Part shown: piece after piece, positions 1 to 6,186 of the stretch
Numbering within the stretch: position 1 is the stretch's first letter
Layout: each line of letters begins with the position of its first letter
From: Clostridium_AD sp047624165
GTDB lineage: Bacteria; Bacillota; Clostridia; Clostridiales; Clostridiaceae
NCBI GenBank assembly: GCA_047624165.1
Contig: JBLHPD010000171.1
Location: 1-11,229, forward strand
Reading direction: 5' to 3'
DNA: 11,229 bases
Made by a program: the position numbers and the translations under genes
Notes under the pieces: model-generated
The model's database searches: none
The model's input: the letters and a program-made list of their open reading frames with translations, nothing else
What the model was told of the DNA's origin: nothing

Positions 1-1
1 A

Positions 2-64
2 TTTGATGGATTCTTTACAAAAGAAAATGTAGCGGATTTAACTGGTGCAACTTCAAAACAGTAG
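2..64 (+). CDS. C-terminal end of an unidentified gene (5' partial)
   Basis: The frame is open from the window edge to a TAG at 62-64 and gives 20 residues ending in ENVADLTGATSKQ. The ADLTGAT stretch faintly resembles the D-x-x-TGAT-x-S motif around the flavin attachment site of FMN-binding domains. Twenty residues are too few to assign a family, so the product is left unidentified. The frame may also be a chance open stretch, because nothing downstream of it is intact. Confidence 0.35.
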   Translation, partial: FDGFFTKENVADLTGATSKQ

Positions 65-202
65 TTCTTTTAGCTTTGATTTTTCATTAGTACATTGTCT
101 ATTTCAAATTGTGATTTCCAGTCTTTAAAAAAGGGATTTCATAGGTTTAAATGGACTTGTAGAACTTATGGATGTTTTTAAATATTAAAAAAGGAGGAAG
201 TT

Positions 203-651
203 ATGATAAAGGTTATTATTGCTGATGATTCTGCAATTAAATCAAGGTATTGTGAACCAGTTTATACAACAAAGCAGGAGGTTAAAGAACTGATGCCCTG
301 TTATCCTTAAGGAAACAGGAGAATGTATAGGGCAGATTGTATATTTTTCAGTAGATAACAATAATCATTTTGCAGAAAGTGAATACTGCATTGGAAGTCG
401 TTTTAAGGAACAGGTTTTGCAACTGAAGCCACAAAATCTGTATTCAATATGGATTTGATAAAATAAATTTTCATAAGGTGCAGATATGTCATAACTCAAT
501 AAATATTCCTTCTCGGAACGTCATTGAAAAATGTGGATTTATTTATGTAGGAGCATTACGGGATTTCTTTTGTATGGAGGGACAATATGTAGATAGGCTA
601 TATTACTCGATTTTGAAAGAAAAATTTATCTCCACAATTAACTTAGCATAA
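203..651 (+). pseudogene. Frameshifted GNAT (RimJ/RimL-like) acetyltransferase remnant
   Basis: A good ribosome binding site (AGGAGG, 192-197) precedes ATG 203, but that frame stops after 35 codons at 308-310. Pieces of one GNAT N-acetyltransferase follow in changing frames. They are SRYCEPVYTTKQEVKELM (242-295), ILKETGECIGQI and AESEYCIGSRF (297 to about 413, shifted), GFATEATKSVFN (413-448, shifted again), and GFDKINFHKVQICHNSIN to VIEKCGFIYVGALRDF (451-648, a third shift), with a stop at 649-651. These match in order the acceptor region, the acetyl-CoA-binding GxGFATEA loop and the C-terminal N-x-x-S-x-x-V-x-EKCGF motif of the RimJ/RimL family, which acetylates protein N-termini or small molecules. 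At least three frameshifts are needed, so it is a dead gene. The first 11 codons (MIKVIIADDSA) look instead like the start of a CheY/CheB-type receiver domain, so the 5' end may be a fusion junction. Confidence 0.8.
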
Positions 652-796
652 GTAATGTAATATTCCCTAAAGATAATATAGTTAAAGTGAAAAAACTTCC
701 GCTAGAATGTAAGGTACTATTTTCATATATTGCTGAGAAATAATACAAAGACAGCGTAGGAACTGCTAATTGACCAAATAATTAGTAGTTAAGTAA

Positions 797-845
797 AACT
801 TCCAGTTTTTACTACGGCATCGAGGCGTTATAATAACTGGAAGTT
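797..845. repeat. Perfect 11-bp inverted repeat (stem-loop)
   Basis: AACTTCCAGTT at 797-807 pairs perfectly with AACTGGAAGTT at 835-845 across a 27-nt spacer. The spacer has a locally richer G+C core (acggcatcgaggcg, 812-825) in an otherwise A/T-rich tract. There is no T-run after the right arm, so it is a poor match to a rho-independent terminator. It could be a remnant of a mobile-element end or a small palindromic repeat. Only one copy is seen in the window. Confidence 0.6.
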
Positions 846-1043
846 GTTCGTTGCTATTTAGTATCATTCCATGCTATATTTATATTATTTTATATTCTAC
901 ATCATCTCCTAATAATAGAAGTATATAGAGAGTCTATTATAAAAAAGTATGAAACATTAGAAGATTTAACTTGGAAGTTATTATCTAAGATATTTAAGGC
1001 TTCTGGTTTAGAAATAAATAATCCAAGAGCTTGTTATAAGTAA
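837..1043 (+). other. Start-less reading-frame remnant in a 460-bp gap without an intact gene
   Basis: The stretch 652-1111 holds no intact gene apart from the extreme 5' leader of the repressor. One frame is open from 837 to a TAA at 1041-1043 without a credible start codon or ribosome binding site. Its last 38 residues, from RESIIKKYETLEDLTW to NNPRACYK, have protein-like composition (charged and aromatic, helix-prone). The first half is hydrophobic low-complexity and overlaps the right arm of the inverted repeat. It may be the C-terminal scrap of a lost gene. No family is recognised. Confidence 0.25.
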
Positions 1044-1054
1044 ATTAAATGTAC

Positions 1055-1083
1055 TTTACTGTTTATTTAATTAAGTTTATAGA
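1055..1083 (+). promoter_or_regulatory. Candidate promoter of the repressor gene
   Basis: TTTACT (1055-1060) and TATAGA (1078-1083) are spaced by 17 bp. Each hexamer matches the sigma-A consensus at four positions. Transcription would begin near 1090 and give a short leader before ATG 1112. An alternative lies further upstream: TTGCTA (851-856), 18 bp, TATATT (875-880). In such A/T-rich DNA both are weak calls. Confidence 0.25.
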
Positions 1084-1096
1084 AAGTACTTTGTTT

Positions 1097-1103
1097 AAAG
1101 GAG
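1097..1103 (+). promoter_or_regulatory. Ribosome binding site fixing the repressor start at 1112
   Basis: AAAGGAG stands 8 nt before ATG 1112. The upstream in-frame ATG at 1049 has no comparable site. Confidence 0.75.
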
Positions 1104-1111
1104 TGGTCAAT

Positions 1112-2161
1112 ATGTCGGTAACAATTAGAGATATAGCTAAAATCGTAGGAGTTAGTCATTCAACAGTATCACGAAGTTTAAATGATAGTCCATTAGTTGC
1201 ACAAAAAACTAAGAGCAAAATTAAAAAAGTTGCAAATGATTTAGGGTTTGCATTTAATGCAAATGCAAGAAGTTTAAGTACAAACTCGATTGGTACAATA
1301 GGAGTAATATATCCTGAAAATTACGGAGAATTCGGACCAGGTTTATTTTATGGTTCGCTATTGAATGAATTAAGAGAAACTCTTGAAAAACATGAACTGG
1401 ATAGTATTATTTCTTTTGTAAGTAATCGTTTCACAAAAGAGAATAATATTAAGAGACTTATACTTTCAAAAAAAATTGATGGATTAATTATTGTTTCATC
1501 TAATATTAATGGTATAGATGATGAGACAATGAATTTTATGCAATCTTCTAAAGTTCCCTATGTTTTCTTGCATCATATATCTAATTTGCGAAACATATCC
1601 AAAATAGATATGTTTTACACAGACAATTTTTCTGGTGGATACTTAGCCACCGAATATCTAATCAAAATTGGGCATAGAAATATTATGAGTATAACATCTA
1701 ATAGTAATACGGAAGAATTTAATCAGAGAATTAGAGGATATAAAGAAGCTCTTAGAAATTACAATATACAAACACGTGACGAATACATCATTCATGGATA
1801 TCCTGATATTAACTCAGGTTACAATATAATAATTGAAAAATTGAATTTTATAAAAGCTAATAAAATAACTGCTATTTTTGCACAAACAGATTTATTAGCT
1901 TTGGGCTGTCTACAGGCATTTAATGAACTTAAAATTGTAGTACCTAATGAAATTTCAATAGTAGGATATGATGATCTAGAATTAATAATGAATTTTAAAC
2001 CAAATTTAACAACGATACATCAGCCTCGTAAAGAACTAGCAATTTTATCATGTGAAAGACTTATCCGATTAATTAATTCAAAACATGCGATAAAAAATGT
2101 AAATGTTATGATTAAACCTAAGCTTATCATTAGAGATTCTACTATGTTATTAATTAAATAA
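1112..2161 (+). CDS. LacI-family transcriptional repressor, probable regulator of the inositol operon
   Basis: The 349-residue protein has the LacI/GalR layout. Residues 4-23 (TIRDIAKIVGVSHSTVSRSL) are the helix-turn-helix, and 49-57 (NANARSLST) are the hinge helix that enters the minor groove. From about residue 60 it has a periplasmic-binding-protein-like effector domain, with D171-N172, the RIRGY segment around R208, D260 in FAQTDLLALG, VGYDD at 284-288, and a closing KLIIRDST at 337-344. The start at 1112 is chosen because AAAGGAG (1097-1103) lies 8 nt upstream and LacI proteins begin two to five residues before the helix-turn-helix. An in-frame ATG at 1049 would add 21 unrelated residues. 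It is co-directional with the ABC importer, and two LacI-type palindromes lie in the gap between them. The inducer is unknown; inositol or an early intermediate is inferred from context. Confidence 0.9.
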   Translation: MSVTIRDIAKIVGVSHSTVSRSLNDSPLVAQKTKSKIKKVANDLGFAFNANARSLSTNSIGTIGVIYPENYGEFGPGLFYGSLLNELRETLEKHELDSIISFVSNRFTKENNIKRLILSKKIDGLIIVSSNINGIDDETMNFMQSSKVPYVFLHHISNLRNISKIDMFYTDNFSGGYLATEYLIKIGHRNIMSITSNSNTEEFNQRIRGYKEALRNYNIQTRDEYIIHGYPDINSGYNIIIEKLNFIKANKITAIFAQTDLLALGCLQAFNELKIVVPNEISIVGYDDLELIMNFKPNLTTIHQPRKELAILSCERLIRLINSKHAIKNVNVMIKPKLIIRDSTMLLIK

Positions 2162-2214
2162 TTAACGTAGTTAGATTAAATATTTTGTCGCATAAAGAAA
2201 TTTATGTAAATAAA

Positions 2215-2243
2215 TTGTTAAAAAAAGTCTAAAAAAATATTAT
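2215..2243 (+). promoter_or_regulatory. Candidate upstream promoter of the inositol operon (P1)
   Basis: TTGTTA (2215-2220) and TATTAT (2238-2243) are separated by exactly 17 bp and match the sigma-A hexamers at four and five positions. It lies 70 bp upstream of the first operator, so a bound repressor would act mainly as a roadblock. Matches of this quality arise by chance in A/T-rich DNA. Confidence 0.35.
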
Positions 2244-2250
2244 GATATCC

Positions 2251-2279
2251 TTTACAAAACAACATTAATAGTATATATT
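2251..2279 (+). promoter_or_regulatory. Candidate main promoter of the inositol operon (P2)
   Basis: TTTACA (2251-2256) and TATATT (2274-2279) are separated by exactly 17 bp and match the sigma-A hexamers at five positions each. This is the best pair in the 352-bp gap between the repressor and the binding-protein gene. Initiation would fall near 2286, placing the first operator at about +27, a position suited to blocking the elongating or clearing polymerase. The leader would be about 230 nt long. Confidence 0.5.
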
Positions 2280-2308
2280 ATTATTATAGAATATTCTGAA
2301 TTATTCGT

Positions 2309-2326
2309 AAAATGCACACGGGTGTA
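2309..2326. promoter_or_regulatory. LacI-type operator O1
   Basis: AAAATGCACACGGGTGTA is a partly palindromic 18-mer with the central CG typical of LacI/GalR operators. It differs at only one position from the second copy at 2375-2392. It lies downstream of the candidate promoters and upstream of the binding-protein gene. The likely ligand is the repressor encoded at 1112-2161. It departs from the CcpA cre consensus at three fixed positions, so a dedicated regulator fits better. Confidence 0.7.
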
Positions 2327-2361
2327 ACAATTAAATATTTAGTTGTTTATATTTAATTGTT
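2326..2361. repeat. Perfect 13-bp A/T-rich inverted repeat between the two operators
   Basis: AACAATTAAATAT (2326-2338) is the exact reverse complement of ATATTTAATTGTT (2349-2361), with a 10-nt spacer. It fills much of the space between O1 and O2. A 10-bp direct repeat, TTGTTTATAT, also occurs here at 2343-2352 and 2357-2366. If transcribed it could fold into a leader hairpin. As DNA it could be a flexible or protein-binding segment. Confidence 0.6.
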
Positions 2362-2374
2362 TATATCTAAAAAC

Positions 2375-2392
2375 AAAATGCACACGTGTGTA
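2375..2392. promoter_or_regulatory. LacI-type operator O2
   Basis: AAAATGCACACGTGTGTA contains the perfect 10-bp palindrome CACACGTGTG (2381-2390) centred on CG at 2385-2386. It shares 17 of 18 bases with O1, exactly 66 bp upstream. Two sites at this distance are compatible with cooperative binding or DNA looping by a tetrameric LacI-type repressor, although 66 bp is not an exact whole number of helical turns. Confidence 0.75.
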
Positions 2393-2499
2393 TTTAATAT
2401 GTTATACATTTGATTTTAAACCAATTGTTGTAAACTTAGTCAAATTTAATTGATTATAATTTTCAGGAAATAAAACTTGAAAATTAAATATAAAAATTT

Positions 2500-2505
2500 G
2501 GGGGG
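2500..2505 (+). promoter_or_regulatory. Unusual all-G ribosome binding site of the binding-protein gene
   Basis: Six consecutive G residues (GGGGGGAAAG, 2500-2509) stand 8 nt before ATG 2514 in place of the usual AGGAGG. They still pair with the CCUCC end of 16S rRNA partly through G-U pairing. A weak A/T hairpin (TAATTTTCA 2457-2465 with TGAAAATTA 2478-2486) lies just upstream. Confidence 0.6.
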
Positions 2506-2513
2506 AAAGTATT

Positions 2514-3464
2514 ATGAAAAAGGTTAAAAGATTAATGGGAATTTCAATGGCATTGGTTTTAAGTTTTTCTTTACTTGCAGGATGTGGAGCTAAAAGCAGT
2601 TCTGAAACAAAGCAAAAGGTTATTGGTGTTGCTATTGCAGATTTTAGTGATCAATTTCAAGTATATGTTATGAATGGAATGAAAGAAACGGCAGCAAAAT
2701 ATCCAGATGTTAAAGTAATTTACGTAGATGCTAAGTATGATGGCCAAAAGCAGATATCAGAAGTTGAAAATTTAATTACTCAACAAGTTGATGCAATAGT
2801 AATATTTGCTGTAGATGATAATACAGCTATAGTAGCGGCTAAAAAAATTAATGAAGCTAAAATCCCATTGATTGCTGTTAACAGAGCATTACCTGATCCA
2901 TCATTAGCAGTATCCTTTATAGGATCTGAGAATATTACATCAGGAGAAATTGAAATGACAGAATTGGCTAAACAATTAAACGGAAAAGGAAATATAGTAA
3001 TTCTTAATGGAACAATGGGGACATCACCTCAAAGAGATAGACATACAGGTTATACAAATATATTGAAAAATTTTCCTGATATAAAGATAATAGCGGAAAA
3101 CACTGCTGATTGGGCTAGAGATAAAGGTATGAAGATTACTGAAGATTGGCTACAAACAGGAAAGAAAATAGATGCTGTACTCGCTGAAAATGATGAAATG
3201 GCAATAGGAGCTCTTAAAGCTGTTATTGATGGTGGTTTTAAGGGAAAGATAAAAGTTTGCGGAATTGATGCTACTCCTGAAGCACTTGATTATGTTAAAA
3301 AAGGTGAATTAGCATTCACCGTATTCCAAGATGCACTTGGTCAGGGGCAAGGCTCAATAGATACTGCTTATAAAGTAATAATGAAAGAAAAAGTTGAAGA
3401 GAATATAGAAATACCTTATCAACTTGTAACAAAAGATAATGTAGATAAGTTCCTAGCTAAATAA
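2514..3464 (+). CDS. Sugar/inositol ABC importer, substrate-binding lipoprotein
   Basis: The 316-residue protein begins with a lipoprotein signal peptide: basic KKVKR, a hydrophobic core, then the lipobox LAGC with the lipidated cysteine at residue 24. The mature part is a type I periplasmic-binding protein of the RbsB/IbpA group (Peripla_BP_4). Its segments include VIGVAIADFSDQF (36-48), the inter-lobe strand AVNRALP (121-127), GTMGTSPQRDRHTGY (166-180) with the ligand-contacting arginine region, AENDEMAIGAL (224-234), and CGIDATPEAL (249-258). It would be anchored outside the membrane and deliver substrate to the permease encoded at 5081-6046. RbsB-type proteins bind ribose, galactose, xylose or inositols. 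The adjoining iolI and iolC genes make an inositol the best guess. It is the first gene after the operator region, and a stem-loop follows its stop codon. Confidence 0.9.
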   Translation: MKKVKRLMGISMALVLSFSLLAGCGAKSSSETKQKVIGVAIADFSDQFQVYVMNGMKETAAKYPDVKVIYVDAKYDGQKQISEVENLITQQVDAIVIFAVDDNTAIVAAKKINEAKIPLIAVNRALPDPSLAVSFIGSENITSGEIEMTELAKQLNGKGNIVILNGTMGTSPQRDRHTGYTNILKNFPDIKIIAENTADWARDKGMKITEDWLQTGKKIDAVLAENDEMAIGALKAVIDGGFKGKIKVCGIDATPEALDYVKKGELAFTVFQDALGQGQGSIDTAYKVIMKEKVEENIEIPYQLVTKDNVDKFLAK

Positions 3465-3490
3465 AATCAAAAATAATAAATTTCAAATCA

Positions 3491-3525
3491 ATAATGAATA
3501 CCAAGTTTAAATTGGTATTCATTAT
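3491..3525 (+). other. Intercistronic stem-loop after the binding-protein gene
   Basis: ATAATGAATACCAA (3491-3504) and TTGGTATTCATTAT (3512-3525) form a perfect 14-bp stem with a 7-nt loop (GTTTAAA). It sits between the stop of the binding-protein gene and the ribosome binding site of the ATPase gene. No T-tract follows (CTAAAATAAG), so full termination is unlikely. Such hairpins commonly protect the upstream message from 3' exonucleases and so raise binding-protein output above that of the membrane components. That role is an inference here. Confidence 0.75.
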
Positions 3526-3537
3526 CTAAAATAAGAT

Positions 3538-3544
3538 GAGGTGA
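3538..3544 (+). promoter_or_regulatory. Ribosome binding site fixing the ATPase start at 3550
   Basis: GAGGTGA overlaps an in-frame GTG at 3541. That GTG therefore belongs to the binding site and is not the start. ATG 3550 follows 5 nt after it. Confidence 0.75.
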
Positions 3545-3549
3545 AATGG

Positions 3550-5046
3550 ATGGAACAAGAATTCATACTAGAAATGGAAGGTATAACCAAAACTTTCCCT
3601 GGTGTTATAGCTTTAAACAATGTTCAATTAAAGGTTAGGAAAGGGTCTGTTCATGCATTATTAGGTGAAAATGGAGCAGGAAAATCCACATTAATGAAAA
3701 TAATATTAGGTATATATCACACTGATACAGGAACAATTAAGTTTAAGGGAAAGCAATTAAAGATTTTAAAACCTAAAGATGCACTTGATGTTGGTATATC
3801 AATGATACATCAAGAATTAAGTCCTGTACCACAAATGACTATTGCAGAAAATATATACTTAGGCAGGGAATCCATGGTAGGTAAGTCATTTTGGGTAGAT
3901 GATAAAGAAATGGAAAGAAAAACTACGAAATTGTTAAAAGAACTTGATCTTGATCTTGATCCAAATATGAAGATGTGCGAACTTTCTACAGCACTTACTC
4001 AAATGGTGGAGATTGCAAAATCAATTTCATATAATTCAGAATTGATAATAATGGATGAGCCAACTTCAGCTATAACAGAGAAAGAAGTAGATCATTTATT
4101 TAAAATAATTAAAAAGTTGCAAGGTAAGGGAGTTACAATCATCTACATTACTCATAAAATGGACGAAATATTTAAAATAGTTGATGAAACTACTATATTT
4201 AGAGATGGAGAGTTTGTATCAAGTTGTTATATTACAGATATTACACAAAGCAAATTAATTGAAATGATGGTTGGTAGAGAAATTAGTCAGCTATTTCCTA
4301 AGGAAAAAGCAAAAGTAGGGGACATTAAGCTGGAAGTCAAGAATGCCACTAGGAACGGAAAATTTAAGGATGCTAGTTTTAACATAAGAAAAGGTGAAAT
4401 ATTAGGGTTTGCTGGATTGATGGGTGCTGGGCGTTCTGAAATTATGGAATGTATATTTGGAATTGAAAAATTTGATAGTGGCGAAATATATATTGATGGT
4501 AAAAAGGTCAATATTAAGACTCCAAAGGATGCTATTAAAAATGGGATTGCATTTTTGACAGAGGATAGGAAATTAACAGGACTATTTCTCCCTATATCTG
4601 TAGCTGATAATATATATATGGCAAGTATTAATAGCTATATTAAATTCTCATTAATTAATTGGAAAAAAGTTAGAATAGATTGTGAAGAACAAAGAAAAAA
4701 AATGAATATAAAAACACCGAATTTACAACAAACAGTAAATAATTTAAGTGGTGGAAATCAGCAAAAGGTTCTGATTGCAAGATGGCTTTTGACACATCCA
4801 GATATTCTAATTCTTGATGAACCAACAAGAGGTATTGATGTAGGTGCAAAGGCTGAAATTCATGCTCTTATGTCCAAATTGGTACAACAAGGGAAATCAG
4901 TAATACTGATATCTTCGGAATTACCTGAAATTCTAGGTATGAGTGATAGAATAATCGTCATGCATGAAGGGAGAGTTACGGGAGAGATGAGCAGAGAAGA
5001 AGCTACCCAAGAAAAAATTATGCATTTTGCAACAGGTACACTTTAA
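3550..5046 (+). CDS. Sugar/inositol ABC importer, double ATP-binding subunit (RbsA/IatA type)
   Basis: This 498-residue protein has two fused nucleotide-binding domains, as in RbsA, MglA and XylG (about 495-510 residues). The first domain has Walker A GENGAGKST (39-47), the degenerate signature LSTALTQ (145-151), Walker B LIIMDEPT (165-172) and the switch histidine H202. The second domain has an altered Walker A, GLMGAGRSE (289-297), with arginine in place of lysine. It also has a full signature LSGGNQQK (399-406), Walker B ILILDEPT (419-426), and serine (ILISSEL) where the switch histidine would be. One active and one degenerate ATP site is the usual state in this family and is not a defect. 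It would drive import through the permease encoded 34 bp downstream. An inositol is the inferred cargo from the operon context. Confidence 0.93.
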   Translation: MEQEFILEMEGITKTFPGVIALNNVQLKVRKGSVHALLGENGAGKSTLMKIILGIYHTDTGTIKFKGKQLKILKPKDALDVGISMIHQELSPVPQMTIAENIYLGRESMVGKSFWVDDKEMERKTTKLLKELDLDLDPNMKMCELSTALTQMVEIAKSISYNSELIIMDEPTSAITEKEVDHLFKIIKKLQGKGVTIIYITHKMDEIFKIVDETTIFRDGEFVSSCYITDITQSKLIEMMVGREISQLFPKEKAKVGDIKLEVKNATRNGKFKDASFNIRKGEILGFAGLMGAGRSEIMECIFGIEKFDSGEIYIDGKKVNIKTPKDAIKNGIAFLTEDRKLTGLFLPISVADNIYMASINSYIKFSLINWKKVRIDCEEQRKKMNIKTPNLQQTVNNLSGGNQQKVLIARWLLTHPDILILDEPTRGIDVGAKAEIHALMSKLVQQGKSVILISSELPEILGMSDRIIVMHEGRVTGEMSREEATQEKIMHFATGTL

Positions 5047-5067
5047 AACGACAAATTACAATTATTA

Positions 5068-5075
5068 AGGGGTGA
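5068..5075 (+). promoter_or_regulatory. Ribosome binding site fixing the permease start at 5081
   Basis: AGGGGTGA contains an in-frame GTG (5072-5074) that would be a start only by the longest-frame rule. ATG 5081 stands 5 nt after this site and is the better start. Confidence 0.7.
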
Positions 5076-5080
5076 AGATT

Positions 5081-6046
5081 ATGTTAAGCTTATCTAAATT
5101 AAAAAAAACTGGTGGGGGATTTAATACAAAAGAATTTATTAATAAATATGCGATTGTTCTAATTTTATTAGGTATGATGATATTCTTGTCAATTTTATCA
5201 CCTGTTTTTTTAACCACAAGAAATTTAACTAATGTATTAAGACAGATTTCAGTAACTACAATTATAGGTTTTGGTGTAACATTTACTATAATTACTACCG
5301 GAATAGATTTATCTTCCGGCTCATTAGTGGCATTAGTCGGAGTTATAGCAGCGAGTTATGCTCATCCAGGTTCATCGATAATAGTTGCTATTTTAATAGG
5401 TTGTGCTGTTGGTGCTTTAGCCGGGCTTATAAATGGGAGCATTTCAGCTTATGGTAAAATCCCACCTTTTATTGCTACGCTAGGAATGATGATTGCCGCA
5501 AGAGGTGTGGCACTATTATATACAGGAGGTACACCTGTTACTAATTTATCACCAGCATTTCAATATATAGGCAGTGGTTATTTTCTTGGAGTGCCAGTTC
5601 CAATTATTATTATGTTATTGGTTGCTATAATTTCTCACATTTTATTGAAGCATACTAAATTTGGTAAATATACATTTGCAGTTGGAGGTAATGAAAGAGC
5701 TGCACTTGTTTCAGGAATCAATGTAAAGAAGCATTTAGTTCTTATATATGGTTACGCTGGTCTATTGTCAGGAATTGCAGCCATAGTTCTTGCTTCTAGA
5801 CTTGATGCGGGTCAACCTACTGCTGGGTTAGCCTATGAATTTGACGCAATTACGGCTGCAGTTATAGGTGGTACGAGCTTGCTTGGAGGTGTAGGATCAA
5901 TACCTGGAGTAATAGTTGGCGGACTAATAGTAGGGTTCTTAACTAATGGTCTTGATTTAATGAATGTATCATCATATTGGCAGCAAATATTAAAAGGTAT
6001 AATAATCGTAGCAGCAGTTTTATTAGATAGATTTAAAAATAAATAA
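5081..6046 (+). CDS. Sugar/inositol ABC importer, permease subunit (RbsC/IatP type)
   Basis: This is a 321-residue integral membrane protein of the BPD_transp_2 (RbsC) family, whose members are about 320 residues long. Hydrophobic spans are visible at about 23-43, 57-73, 81-93, 99-119, 128-147, 172-190, 218-238, 256-289 (probably two spans) and 303-316. Family landmarks are the GIDLSSGS segment (74-81) and AVGGNERAALVSGI (200-213), which probably forms part of the cytoplasmic loop contacting the ATPase. Another is the strongly conserved YEFDAITAAVIGGTSLLGG (252-270). With a single permease gene the transporter would contain a permease homodimer, as in the ribose system. The next gene, iolI, follows after 140 bp, the largest gap within the operon. 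Confidence 0.92.
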   Translation: MLSLSKLKKTGGGFNTKEFINKYAIVLILLGMMIFLSILSPVFLTTRNLTNVLRQISVTTIIGFGVTFTIITTGIDLSSGSLVALVGVIAASYAHPGSSIIVAILIGCAVGALAGLINGSISAYGKIPPFIATLGMMIAARGVALLYTGGTPVTNLSPAFQYIGSGYFLGVPVPIIIMLLVAIISHILLKHTKFGKYTFAVGGNERAALVSGINVKKHLVLIYGYAGLLSGIAAIVLASRLDAGQPTAGLAYEFDAITAAVIGGTSLLGGVGSIPGVIVGGLIVGFLTNGLDLMNVSSYWQQILKGIIIVAAVLLDRFKNK

Positions 6047-6171
6047 TATATAGTTATTTAGGGAATACATTTTAAATGCTATACCTAGAATTTTAGAAAT
6101 AGAATTCTTTCTATAATTTTTCATAATTATAACATATTATACAAAAAAATATAAAATGAAAAAAATAAAAT

Positions 6172-6177
6172 AGGAGG
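6172..6177 (+). promoter_or_regulatory. Ribosome binding site showing that iolI starts at GTG 6187
   Basis: A consensus AGGAGG abuts an in-frame ATG at 6178, leaving no spacer for initiation. It stands 9 nt before GTG 6187, which begins MKIGFNEATT and aligns with the Bacillus IolI start. Confidence 0.8.
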
Positions 6178-6186
6178 ATGTTATTT

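Noticed and set aside
1049..1111. Upstream ATG giving a 21-residue N-terminal extension of the repressor
   Set aside because: It has no ribosome binding site, and LacI proteins start just before the helix-turn-helix. ATG 1112 has a good site.
2191..2206. Terminator after the repressor gene
   Set aside because: CATAAA-GAAA-TTTATG folds into a small hairpin, but the stem is only 6 bp and no T-run follows.
2309..2392. CcpA cre sites
   Set aside because: The motifs share the central CG and the TG start, but O1 lacks matches at three fixed positions of the cre consensus. The two copies resemble each other far more, so a dedicated LacI operator is preferred.
2455..2460. TATAAT as a third operon promoter
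   Set aside because: It is a perfect -10 hexamer, but no acceptable -35 lies 16-18 bp upstream and the extended -10 TG is off by one base.
4287..4511. Minus-strand open frame of 74 codons inside the ATPase gene
   Set aside because: It lies wholly opposite a strongly conserved coding region, has no recognisable protein features, and is a shadow of the real gene.
6094..6121. Rho-independent terminator between the permease and iolI genes
   Set aside because: TAGAAA and TTTCTA form only a 6-bp A/T-rich stem before five T residues. It is too weak to call, and the enzyme genes plausibly belong to the same operon.
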